Assembly: GCF_029223195.1 (NCBI RefSeq)
Contig: NZ_JARHUF010000017.1
Span: 30,672 to 94,671 of the forward strand
Reading direction: 5' to 3'
From: Vibrio sp. CAU 1672
GTDB taxonomy: Bacteria > Pseudomonadota > Gammaproteobacteria > Enterobacterales > Vibrionaceae
Length of the DNA: 64,000 bases
Below, piece after piece: positions 1-9,406 of this stretch; the first letter of the stretch is position 1, and each line of letters begins with the position of its first letter. The translations under genes were made by a program, and so were the position numbers. A model generated the notes under the pieces. It saw nothing but the letters and a program-made list of their open reading frames with translations, did no database searches and was not told the origin of the DNA.

Positions 1-277
1 CATAACCAAATATCTGCACCTGACCAAACGTAAAGTCAAAACCGGCCAGCGCGTCAAGCAGGGCCAGATCATCGGCACGCTGGGCGGCACCGGGCGGGTT
101 ACCGGACCACACCTACACTATGAATTTTTGGTTAACGGCGTACACAAAAACCCGAGAACGGTGAAGTTGCCACAATCAAAATCGCTGACCGGTAAAGCCA
201 AACAGACCTTTATCGCCAACTCCAAAGTCAGCCTGGCGAAACTGGAACGTTACAGCCAGCTTCTGGCAATGAAGTAA
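1..277 (+). CDS. M23-family peptidase, C-terminal fragment
   Basis: The window opens inside this gene; the reading frame starts at base 2 and runs 91 residues to TAA. The fragment contains the end of a LytM/M23 zinc metallopeptidase domain, including G-x-H-L-H-Y-E-F whose HxH supplies metal ligands in the family. M23 proteins cut peptidoglycan cross-links or activate amidases in the periplasm. The tail after the domain is basic and ends in LLAMK. The N-terminal part, signal peptide and first metal ligand lie outside the window, so it cannot be told whether the enzyme is active or which M23 subgroup it is. A hairpin terminator follows directly. Confidence 0.8.
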   Translation, partial: ITKYLHLTKRKVKTGQRVKQGQIIGTLGGTGRVTGPHLHYEFLVNGVHKNPRTVKLPQSKSLTGKAKQTFIANSKVSLAKLERYSQLLAMK

Positions 278-296
278 CTCGTGGCAACAGGAAAAT

Positions 297-322
297 AAAA
301 AGGCAGCTTACGCTGCCTTTTG
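297..322. terminator. Bidirectional rho-independent terminator
   Basis: AAAAGGCAGC-ttac-GCTGCCTTTT forms a stem with A-run and T-run on either side. It lies between the converging M23 gene and the RND pump gene and can serve both. Confidence 0.8.
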
Positions 323-334
323 GTTATTGGCGGA

Positions 335-3300
335 TTACTTGTCTGCGTTGACAGCCTTTGCTGGTCGGGGCTCAGGCTGACGGTGCTCCCGTCCCAGCAT
401 CAGCAAACACGGCGTCAACACCAAGGTCAGCAAAGTGGCAAAGGCCAAACCGCCCGCTACCGCAGTTGCCAGCTGCGACCACCATTGGGTACTGGGTGCC
501 CCAAACTCAACTTTTTGATTCACCAAATCAATGTTCATCTCCAGCACCATCGGCAGCAAGCCTAGAATGGTGGTCACCGTCGTCAGCAATACCGGCCGCA
601 AACGCTGTACCCCGGTACGCAATATCGCCTCCGCTTTGTCCAGGCCGCGCTGGCGCATCTGGTTATAGGTATCGATCAGCACAATATTGTTGTTCACCAC
701 GATCCCCGCCAGCGCAATCACCCCAATCCCGGACATGATCACACCAAACGGTTTTTGAAAAGTCAGTAAGCCGACAAACACCCCGACTGTCGAGAACAAC
801 ACCGCACTTAAAATCAAAAACGCCTGATAGAAACTGTTGAACTGGGTGATCAGGATCAGTGCCATCACACCAAGCGCGATAACAAAGGCATTCTGTAAAA
901 ATGCCGACGAATGTTCCTGCTCTTCATTCTGGCCACGGATCTTAAACTCCACCCCATCAGGCTGGCCCAGCTTGCCAATTTCTTCACTGATTTTAGGTAA
1001 CTCAAGCGCCAGGTTGTAGCCTTCCGCCATGTCGGCCTTGATATTGATCACCCGGTGGCCATCCACGCGACGGATGGTATCCTGTTTGTGTTCCGCTTTG
1101 ATCCTGGCAAAATTGGTGATCGGCACCAAACCCGCCGCTGTTTTCACTCTCAACTGATCGAAACGGCCTATATCCCGCTTGTCTTGCGGGTAACGCACCA
1201 GAATATCGACCTCTTCATCGGCATCATCCGGCAGATAGTCACCAATTTTCAAGCCGTTGGTCACAAACTGCACCGTATTGCCGACCAGGGTCGCATCGGC
1301 CGCAAAGCGCGAGGCATCGTCTCGGCGAATGTCAATCTGCCAGTCAATACCGGGCTTGCTTGATGTATCACTGAGGTTGGTCAGCGCCGGATTACTGTCA
1401 GCCCAATGACGGACCATTTTGGCTGCCTGATCCAAATCAAGCGCGGTATTGCTCACTGACATCTCTATGACCAAATCATGCTCAACCGGCGGTCCGGCAT
1501 CGGGAAACTTATACTCAATTTCCACCCCGGAAAAACCGTCGGTGGTGTGTTTCAGTTCATCAATGATCGCTTTGACCTTGCGCCGGTACTGCCAGTCGAC
1601 CGGCGTGATCTGGATTTGGCCAATTTCATCACTACCGCCGGTTCGGGTATACACGCTTTCAAATTCATCATGACCTAACATCACTTGCTCGATATTACGC
1701 ATGACCGCATCTTTTTCATTGATCGACAAATCGCCATAAGAGCGCACTTTGACCGTAAAAAACGGCGGATCCACTTCCGGGAAAAACTCGGCCCCCAAGC
1801 CGGCTTTGGCGTAAGTAAATCCTACCCCAATTGCAAGCGCTATCGCCCCAAGCAAAACTTTCAGCGGGTGACGAATCGCAATAGACAGGGTCTGGTAATA
1901 GAGTTTGGTGAGGCCGGTCGCCTTATCAAACTCACCGTTATGCAGGTCCACCATCTCCTGTTGCTGCAAAGGGCTGTACACTTGTGGTTTACCAATGATG
2001 CCACCAATCACCGGGACAAACAGCAGCGCCATTACCAGTGACGCTGACAACGTAGCGATCAAAGTCAGCGGCAAATACTTCATGAACTCACCGGTAATAT
2101 CAGGCCAGAACAGCAACGGCGCGAACGCTGCTAACGTAGTCGCTGTCGAAGCTGTGATTGGCCACGCCATGCGCTTGGCCGCATCGCGGTAGGCTTCTTT
2201 ACGCGGCACGCCTTCCTGCATGCGCCGATCGGCAAACTCAGTGACGACAATCGCCCCGTCCACCAGCATCCCGACCGCCATGATCAGGGCAAACAACACC
2301 ACGATATTGACCGTTAAGCCAAACACCGACAGCACCAGTAACCCAGTCAGGAATGAGCCAGGAATTGAGATCCCCACCAATACCGCAGTGCGAACCCCTA
2401 AAATGGCAATAATCACGATCACCACCAGAATGATGGCGGAAAGGATGTTGTTTTGCAGATCACTGAGCATCAGCTTGACGTCGTCAGACTGATCCCAGGT
2501 GTATTTTACCTGTAAATTACTCGGCCAATCGGCACGTTGCTGACCATGCGCAATCACCTGCTTGACCAGCTCGACGGTTTCAATGATGTTTTCCCCGGCA
2601 CGCTTTTTCACGTCGAGCACAATTGCTGGCTCACCATCCAGACGGGCAAAGCTTTCCGGATCACGAAATGCGCGGCGCACCGTCGCTACGTCGCCAAAAG
2701 TGATCACTTGCTTGCCATCCACTTTGACCGGCAACTCGAGTACATCTTTAAGCGAATCAAACACCGAAGGTACCTTGACCGAAAAACGCCCGTAACCGGT
2801 ATCGACAAAACCCGCGGCCACCACCCGGTTGTTCAGGGCGATCAGGTTATAGATATCGGCCTGATCTAAGCCGTAGCTCTCCATCAACAGCGGGTCAACC
2901 ACTATCTCAACAATGTCTTCCCGATCACCGGCAATCTCCACTTCCAGTACCTGGCGGTAACTTTCGAGTTTATCCCGCAGCGTACGGGCAAGCTGGACTA
3001 TAGTCCGCTCAGGCACCGAGCCATAGAGCACAACGGTCAGTACCGGCTCTTCTGAGGCCAGCGTCACCTCATTCACCGTCGGTTCATCGCTGTCGGCCGG
3101 CAGCTTGGGCTTGGCCAGATCCACCGCATCACGCACATCGGCCATCGCTTTGGCCAAATCGACACCCACACTGAACTCGAGTGTCACCGAAGCATGCCCC
3201 TCCGAAGCCACGGCAGTCATCTCTTTTACCCCTTCAATTGAGCGCAGCTCCTGCTCAATCGGCCGCACCAACAGGCGCTCAGCATCAACCGGAGAAATAC

Positions 3301-3460
3301 CCTGATGCCCGACGGAAACGTAAATAATCGGAATGGTAATATCAGGGCTGGATTCCTTAGGAATGGTGATGTAGGTCAGCACTCCGGCAACCAGGATCAT
3401 CACCAATAACGTCAGCATCGTGCGGGCACGCGACAAGGCGGCATCAATTAGCGTATACAT
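335..3460 (-). CDS. RND-family efflux pump, inner-membrane transporter
   Basis: The protein has 1041 residues, the usual size of AcrB-type HAE1 RND transporters. One N-terminal membrane segment (about residues 13-33) is followed by a large periplasmic region opening with a P-x-I-x-V-x-x-x-x-x-G-x-S-P-x-D-A-E-like stretch. A block of helices lies near 340-540, with a second periplasmic region and a second helix block from about 860. The family exports drugs, detergents or bile-like compounds by proton antiport through a tripartite complex with an adaptor and an outer-membrane channel. The start is ATG behind a strong GAGGAGG site. The adaptor gene lies 10 bases upstream in the same operon; no outer-membrane channel gene is adjacent, so a TolC encoded elsewhere is inferred. 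Substrate is unknown. Confidence 0.93.
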   Translation of the reverse strand: MYTLIDAALSRARTMLTLLVMILVAGVLTYITIPKESSPDITIPIIYVSVGHQGISPVDAERLLVRPIEQELRSIEGVKEMTAVASEGHASVTLEFSVGVDLAKAMADVRDAVDLAKPKLPADSDEPTVNEVTLASEEPVLTVVLYGSVPERTIVQLARTLRDKLESYRQVLEVEIAGDREDIVEIVVDPLLMESYGLDQADIYNLIALNNRVVAAGFVDTGYGRFSVKVPSVFDSLKDVLELPVKVDGKQVITFGDVATVRRAFRDPESFARLDGEPAIVLDVKKRAGENIIETVELVKQVIAHGQQRADWPSNLQVKYTWDQSDDVKLMLSDLQNNILSAIILVVIVIIAILGVRTAVLVGISIPGSFLTGLLVLSVFGLTVNIVVLFALIMAVGMLVDGAIVVTEFADRRMQEGVPRKEAYRDAAKRMAWPITASTATTLAAFAPLLFWPDITGEFMKYLPLTLIATLSASLVMALLFVPVIGGIIGKPQVYSPLQQQEMVDLHNGEFDKATGLTKLYYQTLSIAIRHPLKVLLGAIALAIGVGFTYAKAGLGAEFFPEVDPPFFTVKVRSYGDLSINEKDAVMRNIEQVMLGHDEFESVYTRTGGSDEIGQIQITPVDWQYRRKVKAIIDELKHTTDGFSGVEIEYKFPDAGPPVEHDLVIEMSVSNTALDLDQAAKMVRHWADSNPALTNLSDTSSKPGIDWQIDIRRDDASRFAADATLVGNTVQFVTNGLKIGDYLPDDADEEVDILVRYPQDKRDIGRFDQLRVKTAAGLVPITNFARIKAEHKQDTIRRVDGHRVINIKADMAEGYNLALELPKISEEIGKLGQPDGVEFKIRGQNEEQEHSSAFLQNAFVIALGVMALILITQFNSFYQAFLILSAVLFSTVGVFVGLLTFQKPFGVIMSGIGVIALAGIVVNNNIVLIDTYNQMRQRGLDKAEAILRTGVQRLRPVLLTTVTTILGLLPMVLEMNIDLVNQKVEFGAPSTQWWSQLATAVAGGLAFATLLTLVLTPCLLMLGREHRQPEPRPAKAVNADK

Positions 3461-3470
3461 ACTTGCCTCC

Positions 3471-4586
3471 TCACGGCTGCGGCACTGTGCTTACCGGACT
3501 GTCCACCCGGCTCGCGGCTACGATATCGCCATCCCGGGCAAACCCCTGCCCGAGGACGATAATATCAACCTGCTCACCCAGCCCCGACAGCCACACCCCG
3601 TCCTGCTCGGCCTTCACCAGCTGAATTGGCACAAAGTGAACCCGTGAATCACGCAGGGTTTTGATCCCTAAATTGCCTTGTTCATCGAGGGCCAGCATAG
3701 CAGCGGTCACTTTTACCGCGGGTACTGTGCCCAAAGACAGCCTCACTTCAGCGCTGATCCCGGCAGGCATCAAAGCTTGCCGGTTATCAATCTCGATCTC
3801 AATCGGGAAAGTATTGGTCGATGGTGAGGAAACACGCCCAATGTATCGAATCTTACCGAGGTTGGCTTGATCGTTGATAAAGCGAACTTCGGCAGACTGC
3901 CCCGCCTGCAGGTACCGGATATGCCGCTCACTGACGTCAGCTTCAATCACCAGCATATCCAGGTCAATCACGGTCGCGATAGGATCGCCTACTCCGACAA
4001 AATCGCCCACTTCAACAAAACGGTGATCTAAAATGCCGTCAAACGGCGCGAGAACTTCGGTATTGCGTAACGCAGTCTGGGCTTTACTCAGCGCCGCACG
4101 CGCCTCTACCAGTGCCGCCCGGGCAGTAGCAAACGCCACTTCTCCCTGCAAGCCTCGGCTTTTCAACGATTGTGCGGCTTTGAACTCTTTTTCTTTGACT
4201 TGCAACATCGCCTCGGCGCGTTGCTGCTGGAGGCGAAGATCACGCTTGTCGATGGTGGCAATCACCTCGCCCTGTTTGACCCGCTGGCCTTTTTGCACCT
4301 TAAGCTGCACGATTTTACCGGCGATTTCAGCCCCAAGCCGAGCCTGGCGATTAGGTGCAGTCCGGCCGTACAAATCAATGGTTCTGCTGGTCGACTGAGC
4401 ATGAAAAGTGTCATACAGCACCTTGGCTAACGGCACTTCGGTAGGTGGTGAGGAAGAGGGGGTAACGGCATCGTCTTGCGCACTAAGCTGGCCAACACCA
4501 AGCCAGACAGCTAACAACAACACCAGCACAAGAGAAACTAGCCAGGGACGCTCCAAAAAACGACGCCCGAAGGAAACTCCAGACAT
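3471..4586 (-). CDS. RND efflux periplasmic adaptor (membrane fusion protein)
   Basis: The 371-residue protein has an N-terminal membrane anchor or signal segment (about residues 15-36). It then shows the HlyD-type lipoyl half (K-G-Q-R-V-K-Q-G-E-V-I-A), an alpha-helical hairpin (about 120-170, rich in A, K, E and Q) and the second lipoyl half (L-A-P-F-D-G-I-L). Beta-barrel and membrane-proximal domains follow. It would bridge the inner-membrane pump encoded just downstream to a TolC-like channel. The start is ATG with AAGGA six bases upstream. Only 10 bases separate the two genes, so they are co-transcribed. No regulator gene is adjacent. Confidence 0.92.
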   Translation of the reverse strand: MSGVSFGRRFLERPWLVSLVLVLLLAVWLGVGQLSAQDDAVTPSSSPPTEVPLAKVLYDTFHAQSTSRTIDLYGRTAPNRQARLGAEIAGKIVQLKVQKGQRVKQGEVIATIDKRDLRLQQQRAEAMLQVKEKEFKAAQSLKSRGLQGEVAFATARAALVEARAALSKAQTALRNTEVLAPFDGILDHRFVEVGDFVGVGDPIATVIDLDMLVIEADVSERHIRYLQAGQSAEVRFINDQANLGKIRYIGRVSSPSTNTFPIEIEIDNRQALMPAGISAEVRLSLGTVPAVKVTAAMLALDEQGNLGIKTLRDSRVHFVPIQLVKAEQDGVWLSGLGEQVDIIVLGQGFARDGDIVAASRVDSPVSTVPQP

Positions 4587-4670
4587 ACATAGTCCTTTAA
4601 ATTATTTCCACCTCTCAGGTTACGTTAAGAGAGAAGGATATTTACGTGACATCCTGCTACGTAATATGCA

Positions 4671-4690
4671 GGCAGCCCGACAGGGCTGCC
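4671..4690 (-). terminator. Hairpin downstream of erpA
   Basis: GGCAGCCC-gaca-GGGCTGCC lies just past the erpA stop codon on the minus strand. It has no strong T-run, so termination efficiency is uncertain. Confidence 0.5.
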
Positions 4691-4701
4691 TATTGTCGCG
4701 G

Positions 4702-5043
4702 CTACACGCTGAACGACGCGCCACAACCGCAAGTTGTGGTCGCATTAGGGTTATTCACGAAGAAACGTGCCCCTTCCAGCCCCTCTGTGTAATCCACAAC
4801 ACCGCCGATTAGGTATTGCAGGCTCATAGGATCGACAACCAGCGTCACACCGCTGTTCTCAATGGTCGTATCCCCTTCATTAACGTTTTCATCAAAGGTA
4901 AAGCCGTATTGGAAGCCACTACAGCCACCACCCGTGATGTAGACGCGCAGTTTCAAATTTGGATTTTCTTCTTCAGCAATCAGCGCTTTAACACGCGTCG
5001 CTGCTGCATCAGAAAAAGACAATGGTACGTTTACTTCGCTCAC
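4702..5043 (-). CDS. erpA: Iron-sulfur cluster insertion protein ErpA
   Basis: This A-type carrier delivers Fe-S clusters to apoproteins, classically those of the isoprenoid pathway. All three family cysteines are visible: one in G-G-G-C-S-G-F and two in the C-terminal T-C-G-C-G. I chose the GTG at 5043, giving 113 residues beginning (M)SEVNVPLSF. It sits behind an AGAGAGG-like site and matches the family length (114 in E. coli), whereas longer in-frame versions add an unrelated leader. It is transcribed divergently from hemL, an arrangement common in Vibrionaceae. Confidence 0.95.
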   Translation of the reverse strand: MSEVNVPLSFSDAAATRVKALIAEEENPNLKLRVYITGGGCSGFQYGFTFDENVNEGDTTIENSGVTLVVDPMSLQYLIGGVVDYTEGLEGARFFVNNPNATTTCGCGASFSV

Positions 5044-5290
5044 GAAGACCTCTCTCACTCGTGTAGTGCGCCAAGCCTGAGGGTTTGGCGTCAATTTTAT
5101 GCTATTACCGTGATTATCCAATACCTGACCAATACGTTCAAGTATTCGTCACCCTATTCTCGCTCTCTGCATGAGATAAGTAAGATTACGATGTTAATTG
5201 CCGCAGAAATCCAGCAAAATATTTCTAACTGACGACGACCTAGGTACAATGCGCACCACTTGGTCCGAGCAATCATAAAGAGGATACCCC

Positions 5291-6583
5291 ATGACCAAAT
5301 CATCAGACCTGTATCAAAAGGCACAGAAAACCATTCCTGGCGGTGTGAACTCACCGGTTCGCGCATTCAACGGCGTAGGTGGCTCACCACTTTTCATTGA
5401 GCGCGCCGACGGAGCACTGATTTTCGATGCCGATGGTAAAGCGTACATTGATTATGTCGGCTCTTGGGGACCAATGATCCTGGGTCACAACCATGGCGTT
5501 ATCCGTGAAGCAGTGATCAGTGCAGCACAACGCGGTTTAAGCTTTGGCGCACCAACAGAGATGGAAATTGCCATGGCTGAACTGGTGTCTGAACTAGTGC
5601 CATCAATGGAGCAGCTGCGCATGGTCAGCTCTGGCACTGAAGCCACCATGAGCGCCATTCGCCTTGCACGCGGCTACACCGGACGTGACAAGATCATGAA
5701 ATTTGAGGGCTGTTACCACGGCCATGCCGACAGCTTGCTGGTAAAAGCGGGTTCTGGCGCGCTGACGCTTGGCCAGCCAAGCTCACCGGGTGTACCGGCT
5801 GACTTTGCCAAACACACCCTGACAGCCACGTTCAACGACCTGGATTCGGTACGTGAACTGTTCGCGGCAAACAAAGGTGAGATCGCCTGTATCATCGTTG
5901 AGCCAGTCGCGGGCAACATGAACTGTATTCCACCAGTAGAAGGCTTCCATGAAGGTCTGCGCGAAATTTGTGATCAGGAAGGAGCGCTGCTGATTTTTGA
6001 TGAAGTTATGACAGGCTTCCGCGTAGCACTTGGCGGTGCCCAAGCATACTACAACATCAAACCAGACCTGACCACACTGGGTAAAGTTATCGGTGGCGGC
6101 ATGCCAGTCGGTGCTTTTGGTGGCCGTAAAGACGTGATGCAATACGTTGCGCCAACCGGCCCTGTTTACCAGGCTGGTACGCTATCAGGTAACCCTGTAG
6201 CGATGGCCGCAGGTTTTGCATGTTTGAACCTGCTAAAAGAAGAAGGCAACGAGAAACGTCTGGCAGCCAAAACCAAACAACTGGCAAACGGCTTTAAGAG
6301 CCTTGCTGAGAAACACGGCATTCCACTGGTAGTGAACCAGGTTGGCGGTATGTTCGGTTTCTTCTTCACTGACCAAGAAAGCGTAACTTGCTACGAAGAC
6401 GTGACTAAGTGCGACATCGAACGCTTCAAGCGTTTCTTCCACCTGATGCTTGAGCACGGTGTTTACCTGGCGCCTTCAGCATTTGAAGCGAGCTTTACCT
6501 CCCTGGCACACGGCTCGAAAGAGATTGACGCCACGCTGGAGGCCGCAGATCGCAGTTTTGCCATCCTGGCCAACGAAGCGTAA
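5291..6583 (+). CDS. hemL: Glutamate-1-semialdehyde 2,1-aminomutase
   Basis: HemL converts glutamate-1-semialdehyde to 5-aminolevulinate, an early step of tetrapyrrole and haem synthesis by the C5 pathway. The 430-residue length is normal. The N-terminus [14 protein letters not shown], the S-S-G-T-E-A-T region and the PLP lysine in [12 protein letters not shown] are all present. An AAAGAGGA site precedes the ATG, and a TACAAT -10-like hexamer lies about 40 bases upstream at 5245. A strong terminator follows, so it is probably monocistronic. Confidence 0.97.
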   Translation: MTKSSDLYQKAQKTIPGGVNSPVRAFNGVGGSPLFIERADGALIFDADGKAYIDYVGSWGPMILGHNHGVIREAVISAAQRGLSFGAPTEMEIAMAELVSELVPSMEQLRMVSSGTEATMSAIRLARGYTGRDKIMKFEGCYHGHADSLLVKAGSGALTLGQPSSPGVPADFAKHTLTATFNDLDSVRELFAANKGEIACIIVEPVAGNMNCIPPVEGFHEGLREICDQEGALLIFDEVMTGFRVALGGAQAYYNIKPDLTTLGKVIGGGMPVGAFGGRKDVMQYVAPTGPVYQAGTLSGNPVAMAAGFACLNLLKEEGNEKRLAAKTKQLANGFKSLAEKHGIPLVVNQVGGMFGFFFTDQESVTCYEDVTKCDIERFKRFFHLMLEHGVYLAPSAFEASFTSLAHGSKEIDATLEAADRSFAILANEA

Positions 6584-6613
6584 TCGACCGGAACTAACAA
6601 CGCATTCTGACCT

Positions 6614-6637
6614 AAAGGGCCTTCGGGCCCTTTTTTC
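6614..6637 (+). terminator. Rho-independent terminator of hemL
   Basis: AAAGGGCC-ttcg-GGCCCTTT with a UUCG tetraloop is followed by a T-run, 30 bases past the hemL stop. Confidence 0.9.
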
Positions 6638-6647
6638 TTGCCTGACT

Positions 6648-6803
6648 CTAGTGCCAGTTGACTAACACCAGTACACCAAGTGCTGCCAGTACAATGCCAA
6701 ACCAGGGGATCGGTTTGGTTTTCTTTTTCGATGGGCAGCTTTTCTCCCCGTTACAACATCCCATATGAATCTCATGATTGATAACTGACTGATTTATGGT
6801 CAT
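6648..6803 (-). CDS. Small cysteine-containing single-pass membrane protein
   Basis: This 51-residue reading frame lies in the gap between hemL and the permease gene and runs opposite to both. It has a soluble N-terminal part with a G-C-C-N-G-E-K-S-C cluster, a basic P-S-K-K-K-T-K-P stretch, and one hydrophobic helix (about residues 34-48, WFGIVLAALGVLVLV) ending N-W-H. The basic segment before the helix predicts an N-in topology. The three cysteines could bind metal, which is a guess. An internal ATG at codon 14 is a possible alternative start; neither start has a convincing ribosome site. I do not recognise a named family. The layout (cysteines, positive patch, one helix) makes it more than a chance frame. 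Confidence 0.5.
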   Translation of the reverse strand: MTINQSVINHEIHMGCCNGEKSCPSKKKTKPIPWFGIVLAALGVLVLVNWH

Positions 6804-6986
6804 GATATACAACTCAGCCCCAGCAAGCCAACCGAACCTGACTAAACGCAGGAAAGCACGTTATCCCTGCATCCGGACACGTACGGTTTACCATGTTTGG
6901 GATAGTAATGGTTAACAACGGGCAAGGTACGGGTTGCCGCTTGCCAGTCACCTGTTTTCAAACTTTGGTAAGTAGGAACGAAACAC

Positions 6987-8072
6987 ATGCCAAATAATGT
7001 AAAAATATCATCGAGCCACCGGGTGCTGGTGGTCGCTTTATTGGCCGCAGCGTTTGCTTGCTATTTACTGGTCGAGCCATACATTAATTCCATTATAATG
7101 GCTTTTATCATCTCACTGCTGATGTTTCCGGTGCATAACTGGTTTGAACGCCGCCTGCCACAACATCCTAATCTCGCGTCACTGCTTTCCTGCGTGGTAC
7201 TGACTTTCATCATCGTCATACCGCTGCTATTTGTGTTTGGTGCGATTGTCCAACAGGGCTCGGTCTTTTCCCAGAACACTTACCACTGGGTCACCAACGG
7301 GGGGATCCAGACTTTATTCGAGCACCCTTGGGTGATCAACGGTTTAGCCTTTATTAATGACTACTTGCCGTTTGATAAAGTCGAACCGCAGGCCATTGCC
7401 GAAAAAATCGGCCAGTTTGCCACCAGCTTCGGGTCAAACCTGGTTGCCATCAGTGCCAAGATCCTCGGTGATGCCACCAACTTCCTGATGGCTTTTTTCC
7501 TGATGCTGTTTGTGCTGTTCTTCTTACTGCGTGATCACGATAAAATCATCGCCGCAATTCGCCATATTCTGCCTTTGTCGCGCAGCCAGGAAGACAAAAT
7601 CCTGGAAGAAATCGAGCAGGTATCTAAATCTGCCGTGATGGGATCATTTCTGACCGCCGTCGCACAAGGCTTTGCCGGTGGGATTGGGATGTGGCTGGCC
7701 GGCTTCCCGGGGCTGTTCTGGGGCACCATGATGGGCTTTGCTTCGTTCATCCCGGTGGTCGGTACTGCACTGATCTGGATTCCCGCGGCCGCTTACCTGT
7801 TCCTCACCGGTGACACTACCTGGGCGATCTTCCTCACGGCATGGAGTGTCATCGTGGTCGGCTCGATCGATAATTTGCTCCGCCCGCTGTTGATGCAAGG
7901 CAGTGCCGGAATGAACACCCTGATGATCTTCTTCTCTTTGTTGGGCGGTTTGCACTTATTCGGCTTAATTGGCCTGATATACGGTCCACTGATTTTTGCC
8001 ATTACCATCGTGTTGTTTAATATCTACGAAGAAGAATTTAAAGACTTCCTCAACCGCCAGGACAACAGCTGA
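6987..8072 (+). CDS. AI-2E family transporter (PerM/YdiK type)
   Basis: The 361-residue polytopic membrane protein has about eight hydrophobic segments. It shows the family layout: two N-terminal helices, a soluble loop (about residues 85-150), then helices separated by a cytoplasmic K-I-L-E-E-I-E-Q-V region. A C-terminal conserved stretch contains [10 protein letters not shown] and G-L-I-G-L-I-Y-G-P. Members export autoinducer-2 (TqsA), exchange Na+/H+, or have unknown substrates, so the name does not fix the function. The start has AGGAACG upstream. A hairpin follows the gene. Confidence 0.88.
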   Translation: MPNNVKISSSHRVLVVALLAAAFACYLLVEPYINSIIMAFIISLLMFPVHNWFERRLPQHPNLASLLSCVVLTFIIVIPLLFVFGAIVQQGSVFSQNTYHWVTNGGIQTLFEHPWVINGLAFINDYLPFDKVEPQAIAEKIGQFATSFGSNLVAISAKILGDATNFLMAFFLMLFVLFFLLRDHDKIIAAIRHILPLSRSQEDKILEEIEQVSKSAVMGSFLTAVAQGFAGGIGMWLAGFPGLFWGTMMGFASFIPVVGTALIWIPAAAYLFLTGDTTWAIFLTAWSVIVVGSIDNLLRPLLMQGSAGMNTLMIFFSLLGGLHLFGLIGLIYGPLIFAITIVLFNIYEEEFKDFLNRQDNS

Positions 8073-8100
8073 TAAAGTCCCGCCGTTACACTTCAAGCTT

Positions 8101-8138
8101 GGGCCAGATTGTGCGAAAATCTGGCCCAACATTTTTCT
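8101..8138 (+). terminator. Hairpin between permease gene and rsmC
   Basis: GGGCCAGATT-gtgcgaa-AATCTGGCCC is a perfect 10-bp stem, followed by AACATTTTTC. It probably ends the permease transcript. Because it sits only about 25 bases before the rsmC start, it could also affect rsmC expression. Confidence 0.75.
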
Positions 8139-8152
8139 ACCATCCCAATACT

Positions 8153-9178
8153 ATGTCTGCTTATATTGCTCCCAGCCAGATCGCCCAGCGTCAACTGGAC
8201 TATTTTAATGGTAAACACGTGCTGGTTGCCGGTGAAGTTGAAGATCTTTTCCCGGTTGAACTGGTCAATCACTGCCAGTCCGTTGAAGTGTTTACTTCCA
8301 ACTACAGCTACTACCGTCAAATCTGCCATTTTGACCAAATCAAAAGCCATTTTGGTTCCCAGTTTGATGCTGAAACCCAAGCTGATATGGTGCTGTTGTA
8401 CTGGCCAAAGGCCAAAGCCGAAGCGGAATACCTGCTGGCCATGCTGATGGCAAAATTAGGTCCCGATACCGAAATCGTGGTAGTGGGTGAAAATCGCTCC
8501 GGAGTGAAGAGCATAGAAAAATTGTTCCAGGCCTACGGCCCAATCAATAAATATGATTCGGCCCGGCGCTGCTCTTTTTACTGGGGCACCTGCCTGAACC
8601 AGCCCGAACCATTCACGCAAGAAGCCTGGTTTAAAAGCTACACCGTAAAGGCAGGAACCCACTCCCTGACAGTGAAAAGCCTGCCGGGCGTGTTTAGCCA
8701 TGGCGAGTTTGATCTTGGCAGTCGCCTATTGCTTGAAACCCTGCCAGCGCTGCACGGCAAAGTGCTTGATTTTGGTTGTGGTGCCGGGGTGCTTGGCGCC
8801 TTTATGGCCATGACCAACCCCGGTATCGACATCGAAATGTGTGATATCAACGCCTACGCTATCACCTCCAGCCAGGCCACACTGGCCGCAAACGGCTTGC
8901 AAGGTCAGGTGTTTGCTTCCGACATTTACTCTGACACCGCCAGCGATTACCGTTTTATCATCAGCAACCCACCTTTCCACAGTGGGCTGGATACCAGCTA
9001 CAACGCGGCCGAAACCTTGCTCGGACAAGCTCCGAACCATCTGGTTAAGGGTGGCGAGCTGGTGATTGTGGCCAACAGTTTCCTTAAATACCCGCCGATT
9101 ATTGAGCAAAGCTTCAATAATTGCGAGACGCTAAATAAGACCAATAAGTTCTCGATATATTACGCTAAAAAGGCATAA
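8153..9178 (+). CDS. rsmC: 16S rRNA m2G1207 methyltransferase RsmC
   Basis: RsmC methylates N2 of G1207 in 16S rRNA using S-adenosylmethionine. The 341-residue protein has the tandem layout of the RsmC/RlmG family: a degenerate N-terminal methyltransferase half and a catalytic C-terminal half. The SAM site [12 protein letters not shown] and catalytic motif N-P-P-F-H-S-G lie in the catalytic half. I chose the ATG at 8153 ([18 protein letters not shown]), which matches the family N-terminus. A longer in-frame version would run through the upstream hairpin. No Shine-Dalgarno sequence is visible before this ATG. Confidence 0.93.
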   Translation: MSAYIAPSQIAQRQLDYFNGKHVLVAGEVEDLFPVELVNHCQSVEVFTSNYSYYRQICHFDQIKSHFGSQFDAETQADMVLLYWPKAKAEAEYLLAMLMAKLGPDTEIVVVGENRSGVKSIEKLFQAYGPINKYDSARRCSFYWGTCLNQPEPFTQEAWFKSYTVKAGTHSLTVKSLPGVFSHGEFDLGSRLLLETLPALHGKVLDFGCGAGVLGAFMAMTNPGIDIEMCDINAYAITSSQATLAANGLQGQVFASDIYSDTASDYRFIISNPPFHSGLDTSYNAAETLLGQAPNHLVKGGELVIVANSFLKYPPIIEQSFNNCETLNKTNKFSIYYAKKA

Positions 9179-9186
9179 TCCCACCG

Positions 9187-9211
9187 TGCGCAGGCGATAA
9201 CCTGCGCATTA
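9187..9211 (+). terminator. Weak terminator hairpin after rsmC
   Basis: TGCGCAGG-cgataa-CCTGCGCA lies nine bases past the rsmC stop and is followed by TTAATC, not a long T-run. Confidence 0.5.
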
Positions 9212-9406
9212 ATCTACCGCTTTTCTGCCAGCAGTGCGAAAAACTGCGTGACTCTCCACGAAATCCAGTCAACTTTCTTGTCAAAGAAAAAAAACTCGTT
9301 AATTTTGTTAAATCTATCGAGTTTAACGTCTTCTCCGCGCTACGCGAGAGTCTTGGCAGGCCCTCTGTATCCCGAGCTTGCCCTTTTATGAGTTGTAATC
9401 TTATCC

